38,834 nt of DNA, taken from UBA685 sp002299005. Lineage in GTDB: Bacteria; Pseudomonadota; Alphaproteobacteria; Puniceispirillales; Puniceispirillaceae. How positions within the stretch are numbered: the stretch's first letter is position 1; each line of letters starts with the position of its first letter. The notes beneath the pieces were generated by a model. That model was not told the DNA's origin, made no database searches, and worked only from the letters and a program-made list of their open reading frames with translations. The stretch lies in assembly GCA_963966775.1 (NCBI GenBank), contig CAXAAH010000012.1, forward strand, positions 1 to 38,834, given 5' to 3'. The translations under genes were made by a program, and so were the position numbers. This document shows, piece by piece, positions 26,115 to 33,655 of this stretch.

Positions 26115-27748
26115 TTTACAAACCTTTGCTTTACTTTACCGTTATATTTTTCCAGCAATTCAGCTGGAACCTCACTGCCATCTGCCAAGAAAGGCATGAT
26201 ACCGCGCCGCATTGAGCGCCCTCTCATGGCCTTCACATCATCATCAGATTTGGTCACCCGCTGAGACATCCGCAAACCCCATTTGGTAAGGTAAGTGTAG
26301 AGCCTGTCAATCTCAGATTGATGAGAATTTGATTTTGCCAGATCGTGAAATTCTTCAGGATCTTCTTGCAAATCAAAAAGCATGGGACGGAAGTCGCCTT
26401 CTGCATGCATTAATTTATATCGCCCATCAAAGACCATAAATAATCTGGCATCGCGCGGCTCTAGGCCCAATTGCACGGCCATCGGCGTCGCTGAATAATC
26501 AAATTCGCTAATGACATAATCACGCCATTCAGGTGTTTTCCCATCCAGCCACGGCTGAAGAGAACGCCCCTCTAGGATATGATCGGCCACTTTGCCGTCT
26601 GCCGCTTCAACAAAGGTCACCGCCAAATCGATACTCTCAACCAGCGCATCACAGACCGTGCCTCTTGTGCTATCGGCTCTCTCGCGCGGGTCATAAATAA
26701 TCATTGGGATTTTGGCTGATTGGTCGTGGAACAAATCCTTTTCCCCAAGCCAATGATCGCCCAAATAATCACCATGATCAGATGTCAGCACGATCATCGT
26801 ATCATCCATCTGACCTGTTTCTTCTAGGTAATCCAGAATGCGGCCAAGCTGGTCATCACATTGCTTAATCAAGCCCATATAGGCCGGGATGACCTTATTG
26901 CGCACCTCATCTTTTTGAAACGCTTGGGCAATCTTATTATTCTGATAAGCCCCAAAGACAGGCTGGACATCTTCGCGCTCAACCGCGTGGCGCTTTGCGG
27001 GCGGCACGTGGCTTTCATTGAACATATTATGATAAGGCGCTGGCACAATAAACGGCCAGTGCGGCTTGATATAGCTGACATGCGCCAGCCATTTGCCCTC
27101 GGCCTGTTCCATAAATTCGATCGCTTTTGAGGTCAGCCACGGTGTCTCGCTATCTTCTTCTTTAATATTCGCCGGCTTATCCGCGTTACGGAAAATCCAG
27201 CCCGTTGCGATATCATCACCATCCACCCCTGCATTGGCAAAATCCGCCCACGGGTTTTCAGCCTCATAGCCCTTTGATTTGAGATATTCATTATAGGGTG
27301 AACGCTTTTCGTCATACAGACCATCAGGCCCGCTACCCCATAGACCATCATCACGCACAATCGCATCAAAGCCGCATTCCGTCTGGCGCGCCCCAATAAT
27401 TGTATCAGCCGATAGACCAAGGCGTTCCATCCCCTCAGCATCAGCCTTCATATGCGTCTTACCAATCAGATAGGCATCCATGCCAGCACGGCGCAGATGA
27501 TCGCCCATGGTCTGTTCGCCCACACGAAGCGGAAACCCGTTCCAATGTGCCCCATGGCTAGAGGCATAGCGGCCAGTATAGAAACACATACGGCTACCAC
27601 CACAGATAGGCGATTGCACATAGGCATTGGTAAAACGCACACCTTTGGCCGCGACACGATCAAAATTAGGCGTCTTCAAATGGGGATGACCAGCACAGCT
27701 AAGATAATCAAAGCGCAACTGATCATACATGATAAACAGAATATTCAT
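26111..27748 (-). CDS. Sulfatase, formylglycine (type I) family
   Basis: A 545-residue alkaline-phosphatase-fold sulfatase. Metal-binding residues near the N-terminus (YDQLRFDY) and SDHGDYLGDHWLGEKDLFHD (about 310-330) are present. The modification site reads SPICGGSRMCFYTGRYASSHG with Cys49: the general (C/S)xPxR pattern has Gly in place of Pro at +2. No signal peptide is seen, so it is probably cytosolic and acts on imported substrate. It hydrolyses a sulfate (or phosphonate) monoester; which one is unknown. Second gene of the DUF3179-sulfatase-MBL-TRAP operon; overlaps the MBL gene by four bases. Confidence 0.87.
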   Translation of the reverse strand: MNILFIMYDQLRFDYLSCAGHPHLKTPNFDRVAAKGVRFTNAYVQSPICGGSRMCFYTGRYASSHGAHWNGFPLRVGEQTMGDHLRRAGMDAYLIGKTHMKADAEGMERLGLSADTIIGARQTECGFDAIVRDDGLWGSGPDGLYDEKRSPYNEYLKSKGYEAENPWADFANAGVDGDDIATGWIFRNADKPANIKEEDSETPWLTSKAIEFMEQAEGKWLAHVSYIKPHWPFIVPAPYHNMFNESHVPPAKRHAVEREDVQPVFGAYQNNKIAQAFQKDEVRNKVIPAYMGLIKQCDDQLGRILDYLEETGQMDDTMIVLTSDHGDYLGDHWLGEKDLFHDQSAKIPMIIYDPRERADSTRGTVCDALVESIDLAVTFVEAADGKVADHILEGRSLQPWLDGKTPEWRDYVISEFDYSATPMAVQLGLEPRDARLFMVFDGRYKLMHAEGDFRPMLFDLQEDPEEFHDLAKSNSHQSEIDRLYTYLTKWGLRMSQRVTKSDDDVKAMRGRSMRRGIMPFLADGSEVPAELLEKYNGKVKQRFVK

Positions 27749-27770
27749 CTCTCACTCATACCCTTTAGGA

Positions 27771-28943
27771 TTAGAACATGTAGAAGCTAGTATCTGGATG
27801 GAAGGTAATCCATGCGCGCACAAATTGCTGATAGCTTTGGATTTGCGTCAATTGCGCGCCCTTCATCTTACCTTTGGTGCATAGACCCAAATGGTTCCAT
27901 TCAGAGCCTGTCTCATCATCCTTCATGCCATCACCCTCAACAGTGAAGTTCAATGTCTTGCCGTCAATCGTGCGGTCATAAACAAAGGCTGAGGTGTTTT
28001 GTGCATCACTCACCGCAAGCAAATTGGTGCCCGCGACTTCATCATTCACAAGACGGCTTTTCTGCAAACCACCTAGATCATAGGCGTGCGATACGCCGTC
28101 AACCTCAACACCAATCACTAATGGCGGTATCTTTTGCATATACCAGCGCGGGAAAGAGGCTTCAAAATTCATCAACTTACCAAGGAAATCATATTTGCCG
28201 GTAAAGATGGGATCATATTGCAAAATCTGGCTATCAGGGTGCTTTTCCAACCAATTGGCAAGCGTCATCTGTTCAAAATAGACATCTTCTAGCTGGTCAC
28301 CTTTGCGCGCGCCTTTGGCACATTCACCCGTTTCTTGGCGCCACCATGATTGGCTGATGCTATCGCGCAGAACAGCGTTAAAATTCACCGCACCAACAAG
28401 CGAGAATTGAGGCGCACCGCCGGCCCAATCAATATCATAGACACGCCCGCTCTGGCACATGCCGCAATAGGTGGCCAAAATAGGCTTGCCACCAATCTCG
28501 TCTGAGACGCAGTGATGATAGAAAAGCACATTCGCAGGATAGGCTTTGGTCTCACCATTTAGCGTGACACCGATAATCGATAGAGATAAATCAACCTTAT
28601 TCTCTTTTGCGCCCACAAAGACTTTTTGTGTAATGGGTAAAAATTTGTAACGGCCAACCCAAAATTTGTTAAATACCCAATAAATACCGCCCCAAAGCGC
28701 AAAGCAAACAACAAGCAAGCCAATAAAGACAGCCATATTTTCAGGCGATAGCTGGAACCCTATCACTAGCAAAGCAGCAACAAAGACAGAGCGTAGTCTC
28801 TGAATATTCGTCCACATGAAATAAGCAAGGTCTATCTGCCATGAGAAACGCTGCAAGACTGGCGGGGTGCCATTCGCGCTAAGGCCCTTGATAAGCTCTG
28901 ATAAAATCAGCGCCGCAAAAATACTAAAAAATAACGTTTCCAT
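27771..28943 (-). CDS. DUF3179 domain membrane protein
   Basis: A 390-residue protein. The N-terminus METLFFSIFAALILSEL and two further hydrophobic segments (FVAALLVIGFQL, MAVFIGLLVVCFALWGGIYWVF) make an N-terminal membrane anchor, with the bulk after about residue 120 as a soluble domain. ILATYCGMCQSGRVYD and LRDSISQSWW are the DUF3179 pattern (conserved CxxC). Function is not established for the family. The ATG at 28943 with GGGGG about 7 bases upstream is preferred to one 21 codons earlier. First gene of the sulfatase/TRAP operon, 22 bases from the sulfatase, which suggests a link to the same substrate. Confidence 0.78.
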   Translation of the reverse strand: METLFFSIFAALILSELIKGLSANGTPPVLQRFSWQIDLAYFMWTNIQRLRSVFVAALLVIGFQLSPENMAVFIGLLVVCFALWGGIYWVFNKFWVGRYKFLPITQKVFVGAKENKVDLSLSIIGVTLNGETKAYPANVLFYHHCVSDEIGGKPILATYCGMCQSGRVYDIDWAGGAPQFSLVGAVNFNAVLRDSISQSWWRQETGECAKGARKGDQLEDVYFEQMTLANWLEKHPDSQILQYDPIFTGKYDFLGKLMNFEASFPRWYMQKIPPLVIGVEVDGVSHAYDLGGLQKSRLVNDEVAGTNLLAVSDAQNTSAFVYDRTIDGKTLNFTVEGDGMKDDETGSEWNHLGLCTKGKMKGAQLTQIQSYQQFVRAWITFHPDTSFYMF

Positions 28944-29050
28944 AACATCCCCCAATGTTTCACGAATGATATCACTTGGCAGGTCTTGTGCGCGTGATAT
29001 CACCAATGTTCGAATCGAATAAAATCGTGCATCAGGAAAATCATGATGCC

Positions 29051-29076
29051 AAAAGAACGGTTCACCTAGTGAACCG
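29051..29076 (-). terminator. Terminator of pobA, or palindromic operator
   Basis: CGGTTCACCTAGTGAACCG (29058-29076) is a perfect eight-pair stem with a three-base loop. Read on the minus strand it lies about 45 bases past the pobA stop and is followed by TTCTTTT, as in an intrinsic terminator. It is also about 110 bases before the DUF3179 gene, so it could instead be an operator for that operon. Confidence 0.55.
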
Positions 29077-29121
29077 ATTTGGACGCCGACCTAAGAAGGG
29101 CCATCTCTGTAATGACCATCC

Positions 29122-30291
29122 CTATAATGGTAAACCGACATAATTTTCAGCCAGCGATGTGCGCCCTGCCTCTGAGCTTGTGATATAGGCCAGCTCTGCT
29201 TCTTTCATACGTTGTTCAAACGCATCATCATTAAAGCGGTGTGTCAGGTTCGTCAGATACCATGAAAAACGCTCTGTCTTCCAGACACGGGCAAGCGCGG
29301 CCTTTGAATAATTCGGCAGGGCCGCCTTATCATGGTCAGCAAAAAAGCTGGTGAGCGCGCTAATCAAATAATGGATATCTGAGAAAGCTAGATTAAGGCC
29401 CTTCGCGCCTGTTGGCGGCACCACATGCGCCGCATCACCAGCGAGCAAAAGCCGCCCAAAGCACATAGGCTCTGCCACAAAAGACCGCAAAGGCGCGATA
29501 GATTTTTCCAAAGATGGGCCTGTTACCAGCGATTGTGCCAATGATTCTGGCAGTCTTTTGCGGATCTCATCCCAAAAGGCATCATCAGACCAATTCTCCA
29601 CCTTATCATCTGTATCACACTGAATATAATAGCGTGAACGCGTCATCGAGCGCATTGAGCAAAGCGCAAAGCCGCGCTGATCATTGGCATAGACAACCTC
29701 ATGCGCCACAGGCGGTGTATCTGATAAAAGGCCTAGCCAGCCAAAGGGATAAATCTTCTCATAAGTCTTAATTGAGCGCGTTGGTATCGAAGCACGGCTA
29801 ACCCCGTGATAGCCATCACAGCCAACAATAATATCACAATCAATGCGGTGATTTTGCCCCTCATAAGTAAATGTCACATAAGGCTTATCGGTTTCAAAAT
29901 CATGCGGCTTAACGTCTGAGGCGCCATAATAGGTGGGGCTATCATTCTGCAAGCGCAAATCATAGAGATCCTTGGTGACCTCCGTCTGGCCATAGGCGGT
30001 CACAACCTTACCATTTGTTGAGGCCCCAAGCGCGATTGGCACCATCTGCTTATCAAAGGCAATATTCACGCCATTATGCACAATGCCCTCTTGCGCAAGG
30101 CGCGTGGCGGCGCCCACCTGATGCATCATATCAACCGTTGTTTGCTCTAATATGCCTGCCCGAATACGCGCCAGCACATAATCAGCCCCCTGTCGCTCTA
30201 GGATGATGTTATCGATATTTTGCTGGTCCAATAAATTACCCAACAACAGCCCCGCAGGCCCAGCGCCGATTATCACAACTTGTGTACGCAT
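29122..30291 (-). CDS. pobA: 4-hydroxybenzoate 3-monooxygenase
   Basis: FAD-dependent hydroxylase of 389 residues, close to the usual 394. It uses NAD(P)H and O2 to turn 4-hydroxybenzoate into protocatechuate. The Rossmann GAGPAGLLLGNLL (8-20), the DG motif VGCDGYHGVSRASI (about 155-168) and the GD motif LLAGDAAHVVPPTGAKGLNLA (about 281-301) are intact. RGFALCSMRSMTRSRYYIQ and GPSLEKSIAPLRSF closely match the Pseudomonas enzyme, including the substrate-binding Ser/Arg/Tyr area and the terminal ENYVGLP. AGGTGA lies 7 bases before the ATG. Its product feeds ligAB 12 kb away. Confidence 0.96.
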   Translation of the reverse strand: MRTQVVIIGAGPAGLLLGNLLDQQNIDNIILERQGADYVLARIRAGILEQTTVDMMHQVGAATRLAQEGIVHNGVNIAFDKQMVPIALGASTNGKVVTAYGQTEVTKDLYDLRLQNDSPTYYGASDVKPHDFETDKPYVTFTYEGQNHRIDCDIIVGCDGYHGVSRASIPTRSIKTYEKIYPFGWLGLLSDTPPVAHEVVYANDQRGFALCSMRSMTRSRYYIQCDTDDKVENWSDDAFWDEIRKRLPESLAQSLVTGPSLEKSIAPLRSFVAEPMCFGRLLLAGDAAHVVPPTGAKGLNLAFSDIHYLISALTSFFADHDKAALPNYSKAALARVWKTERFSWYLTNLTHRFNDDAFEQRMKEAELAYITSSEAGRTSLAENYVGLPL

Positions 30292-30396
30292 ATCATATCA
30301 CCTATTCACACAGCCAAAACAGCGCTTTGCAGTCTGGCCGAACATCATTAAAACAGAAATCACCTAAAACGATCTTTACAGAGACATCTACATATT

Positions 30397-31449
30397 ATGC
30401 GCATCATTCCAAATGTCATCCTCTTATCTGTCATTATTTGTTTGGCGTTCATCTTATATGTGCTGCCCTTCACCATGGCGGGCTATTTGTTGCAAGACAC
30501 CCCGCTTATAAGCTATCAGGCGGTTATAGCGGCCTTTATCATAGCCGTCATACTCATCATTTATATGCGCACACATGTGACCGCGAAGGTTTTATCGAAC
30601 TTCACCTATTATGGCATGGGCATTGGTTTTACCTGCCTTTGGATCTTTGGTGCGGCCTATCTTTTGGCAAGCATCGCGCCTGATTTTAAGCGGCATTTCG
30701 GCATAGTCGCCCTGATTACTAGCCTCTCTCTGGTTGCCTATAGCCTCATTAACGCAAGGCGGCTTGTCATAAGGCCCCTGCCAATAGCCTCATCAAAATT
30801 AACCAGCGAAACCAGCTTTATCTTCATCTCAGATGTACATCTAGGCTCAAACAAAGCCTCTCACCTTGAAGCTATTATCGATAAAATTACGGGCTTAAAT
30901 TTTGATTTTCTTGTCATAGGCGGCGATCTTTTTGACTCAAGCGCCTTTGTGCCAAGCCAATTAGCCCCTTTGCGACAGATCAACAAGCCGGTCTATTTCA
31001 TCACAGGCAATCATGAATATTATGTGAAAAACCATGCCGATAAACTTACATCATTGGCCGATTATAACATCACCAGCCTTGATAATGAGGCAATAGCGCA
31101 TGAGCATATCAACATCATCGGCATTAGTGATAATCAGCCAATCGCCACACAGGCGGAATTTGCCAAAAAGCTTATCTCTGATAGCGCGTTTAACTTGTTG
31201 CTTGTGCATCAGCCGGGCCTATGGGGCACGCATCCGGCGGGCACAGATCTGATGCTATCTGGCCACACGCATAATGGGCAGATATTCCCGTTTAATTATC
31301 TGGTGAAGCTTCAATTTAAAGCAAATTATGGCCACTATCAGCAAGGCAACAGCCAGCTTTATGTCTCATCAGGTGCGGGCTGTTGGGGGCCAAAAATGCG
31401 TCTTGGTTCGCGCAATGAGATTATCCATATCACCCTATCGCAAAAATAA
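30397..31449 (+). CDS. Membrane-anchored metallophosphoesterase (YkuE-like)
   Basis: A 350-residue protein. About four hydrophobic segments fill residues 1-125, followed by a calcineurin-like phosphoesterase domain. Metal-binding motifs in order: FISDVHLGS (about 144), VIGGDLFDSS (about 170), FITGNHEYY (about 202), LLVHQPGL (about 267) and LSGHTHNGQIFP (about 286). Relatives such as YkuE act on phosphodiesters or lipid-linked phosphates at the membrane; the substrate here is unknown. It is divergent from pobA (105-base gap) and convergent with the Rieske gene, and has no obvious link to either pathway. Confidence 0.85.
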   Translation: MRIIPNVILLSVIICLAFILYVLPFTMAGYLLQDTPLISYQAVIAAFIIAVILIIYMRTHVTAKVLSNFTYYGMGIGFTCLWIFGAAYLLASIAPDFKRHFGIVALITSLSLVAYSLINARRLVIRPLPIASSKLTSETSFIFISDVHLGSNKASHLEAIIDKITGLNFDFLVIGGDLFDSSAFVPSQLAPLRQINKPVYFITGNHEYYVKNHADKLTSLADYNITSLDNEAIAHEHINIIGISDNQPIATQAEFAKKLISDSAFNLLLVHQPGLWGTHPAGTDLMLSGHTHNGQIFPFNYLVKLQFKANYGHYQQGNSQLYVSSGAGCWGPKMRLGSRNEIIHITLSQK

Positions 31450-31485
31450 GGTCTCACTGCCTTAGCCTCTCACTACGCTAGCCTC

Positions 31486-32586
31486 TTACGGGCGCGGCTC
31501 ATCAGGGCTATCTGCGGCGTCACGCATCCAGCTTTGCAAGGCCTTCACCGAATGCTCAGAATTTACACCGCTCTTGGGATCAACGACCAATGGGCCCGGC
31601 CGATAGCCTCTGCTATGCAAGCCGCGCTGAACTGATTCGACAAGGTGAATATCTTCTGCGACGGTTGTCTGTCTATCTTGAACCGCCAGTTTTGAGACCA
31701 CCTCACCACCATGCCCGCCGCCGCTGTACCAGCCGCGATAGACAACCACATGATCAGCGTCAATCGCCCGCCAATGATAGGTGTTAATCACATTGCCCGG
31801 ATAGACTTGAAATGAGAAAAGCGGCCATAAAAACCAGCTAGAATAATTCGTCGCATTCGGCTTTGAGGTATCAATCTCATAGGTCATATCATCGAGATTC
31901 TGACATTCGGTCGTATGGCGCAAACAATAGCCCTGCGGCTGAATATCATAGGTTTCTGGCTTTACCACACCTGTGGAGAAGGTCGGATGATTAAGCGCGC
32001 AATGATAGCATTCTGAATAATTTTCAACCGAGACTTTCCAATTGCATGTCTCTGGAATTTCCACCATTTGCACAGGGCGCAACTCTTCAAAATGTGGCAC
32101 ATATGATGCCAGCTCTTCACGCACATTTGGGAACCAGTCATCCATCGGTGCGGCATGCGGGTCTAAATTGACAAAGATAAACCCTAAAAAGACCTCTGTG
32201 CGCACATCGCTTAGGCAAATTTTACTGCCATCAAAGCCTTCAACTGATTTTGTGTTGGGCCCTGCCCTGAACTTGCCTTCGAGATCATAAGTCCACGCAT
32301 GATAGGGGCAGGTTATGATTTTGGATGAACCTGTGCCGGTGACAAGCTGGTGCGCGCGATGCTGGCAGACATTATAAAATGTGCGAATAACCCCATCACG
32401 GCCAAGCACGCAAAACAAGCTTTCCCCTGCAATCTCAAAGGTAAAATAATCACCTGTCTTCTCAAGCAGAGACTGATGGCCGGCAAATTGCCATGTTTTC
32501 GCAAACAAGCTCTCTTGTTCGATTTTAAAAATCGCTGGATCGGTATAATAGCGCGCATCTAGCGACAAAACAGGTGACACACTCAT
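31486..32586 (-). CDS. Rieske non-haem iron oxygenase, quaternary-amine (GbcA/CntA/stachydrine) type
   Basis: A 366-residue oxygenase alpha subunit. The Rieske [2Fe-2S] ligands are C74xH76 and C93xxH96. The mononuclear iron site is VENYSECYHCALNH (His195 and His200), with Glu192 where most ring-hydroxylating enzymes have the bridging Asp. From memory, this Glu marks the carnitine/glycine betaine/proline betaine monooxygenases, which remove an N-substituent by C-N cleavage. GGGGGAT lies about 7 bases before the ATG. No reductase gene is seen in the window, so a partner must lie elsewhere. Proline betaine or glycine betaine is the leading substrate from the neighbours. Confidence 0.85.
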   Translation of the reverse strand: MSVSPVLSLDARYYTDPAIFKIEQESLFAKTWQFAGHQSLLEKTGDYFTFEIAGESLFCVLGRDGVIRTFYNVCQHRAHQLVTGTGSSKIITCPYHAWTYDLEGKFRAGPNTKSVEGFDGSKICLSDVRTEVFLGFIFVNLDPHAAPMDDWFPNVREELASYVPHFEELRPVQMVEIPETCNWKVSVENYSECYHCALNHPTFSTGVVKPETYDIQPQGYCLRHTTECQNLDDMTYEIDTSKPNATNYSSWFLWPLFSFQVYPGNVINTYHWRAIDADHVVVYRGWYSGGGHGGEVVSKLAVQDRQTTVAEDIHLVESVQRGLHSRGYRPGPLVVDPKSGVNSEHSVKALQSWMRDAADSPDEPRP

Positions 32587-32623
32587 CTCAACATCCCCCA
32601 GTTACTCATTTTTTAATCGTGAC

Positions 32624-32647
32624 ACCTAATCATGGTACCTAATCATG
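32624..32647. repeat. Short tandem duplication at the end of the RpiR gene
   Basis: ACCTAATCATG occurs at 32624-32634 and 32637-32647, a 13-base period. The right copy holds the stop codon and last codons of the RpiR gene (CATGATTAG on the minus strand); the left copy follows it. Looks like replication slippage. Confidence 0.6.
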
Positions 32648-33508
32648 ATAATAGCCATAATCATGGCGTCTTTGGTGAAACCGCTCGACACGGTTTACAA
32701 TTTCATCACTTGCCCCTGCGACCACAAAAGACAGCAGCGTCTCCAATAGCGCAATAACCGACACAGATGAAGGGAAAAATTGAGATGTGTCAATATGCGT
32801 AATAAAGCCAAAATCTGCGCTTGTGATAACAGGCGCGCTGTGGCTATCAGATAGGGCGATGATAGGCACGCCTTGTTCTTTAGCAAATTGTGTTGCCCGC
32901 AAGACTTCCTGCCGATAGGGGGCCATCGTAATCGCAATCAAAATATCCCGCTCATTAGCGCGTGATAAATCATCAATCGCGGTCGATGAGGGCTGTGGTA
33001 TGGCGACAAAATCATTCATCCCCGTAGACGCAAGATACGTAAAATTACACGCGCTTGTATAATTTACCCCGACACCCAGCACATAGACCTTGCGCGCTTG
33101 CCAAATCGCCTTTGCGGCCTCGCCCAATTTTTGCTCATCAATGCCAGCGAATGTCTGTTCTAGATTCTGTAGGGTGTCATTGACCATGCCTGCATAGAGG
33201 GCTGATAAATCGCCCTTCTTTTGAATTGATTGCAGCCAGCGCACACGGTCGGTAAAATTCACACGCCCTGCCCGCACTTGGTCACGAAACACCTCTCTGA
33301 ACTCATCATAGCCATCAAAGCCAAGCTCTGTTGCCAGACGCACAAAACTATTCGGCTTCACCTTTGCCAGCTCTGCGAGGGTGCGCACAGATGAGATAGA
33401 CACATCATCAGGATTATCCATCACATAACGGGCCGCCAAGCGCAATTGCGGCGAGAGCTCTGCAAAACGCGTGCCCAAAGCATCCATGATTTCACTGACC
33501 TGATTCAC
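32639..33508 (-). CDS. MurR/RpiR family transcriptional regulator
   Basis: About 289 residues: an N-terminal RpiR helix-turn-helix (LSPQLRLAARYVMDNPDDVSISSVRTLAELAKVKPNSFVRLATELGFDGYDEF, near residues 18-72) and a C-terminal SIS domain (VYVLGVGVNYTSACNF near 140; DILIAITMAPYRQEV near 188; IIALSDSHSAPV near 215). I take the GTG at 33508, which has AGGGGA six bases upstream; a TTG seven codons earlier would lie ahead of that site, and an ATG is seven codons in. Between the Rieske gene (downstream, 52 bases) and the divergent flavoenzyme, so it likely controls both. SIS domains usually bind a phosphosugar; the ligand here is not known. Confidence 0.85.
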   Translation of the reverse strand: MNQVSEIMDALGTRFAELSPQLRLAARYVMDNPDDVSISSVRTLAELAKVKPNSFVRLATELGFDGYDEFREVFRDQVRAGRVNFTDRVRWLQSIQKKGDLSALYAGMVNDTLQNLEQTFAGIDEQKLGEAAKAIWQARKVYVLGVGVNYTSACNFTYLASTGMNDFVAIPQPSSTAIDDLSRANERDILIAITMAPYRQEVLRATQFAKEQGVPIIALSDSHSAPVITSADFGFITHIDTSQFFPSSVSVIALLETLLSFVVAGASDEIVNRVERFHQRRHDYGYYHD

Positions 33509-33592
33509 ATCAAATCCCCTATAATACAAAGGCTCAGCTTACATTACGCGGCAAACCCCCATCCGATTCTAACGATAAGATCTATCAGAAGC

Positions 33593-33634
33593 AAACAAAT
33601 GTTTTGTAATCATAAAATATTGGTATATTTGTTT
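33593..33634. promoter_or_regulatory. Candidate operator between the RpiR gene and the flavoenzyme
   Basis: AAACAAAT (33593-33600) and ATTTGTTT (33627-33634) form a perfect eight-base inverted repeat; the 26-base interval holds a smaller imperfect TTTTGTAATCATAAAA. The divergent gap is AT-rich. RpiR proteins often bind AT-rich inverted repeats here. The site is about 20 bases before the flavoenzyme start. Confidence 0.45.
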
Positions 33635-33655
33635 ATATGAGAATCAACCACCTTT

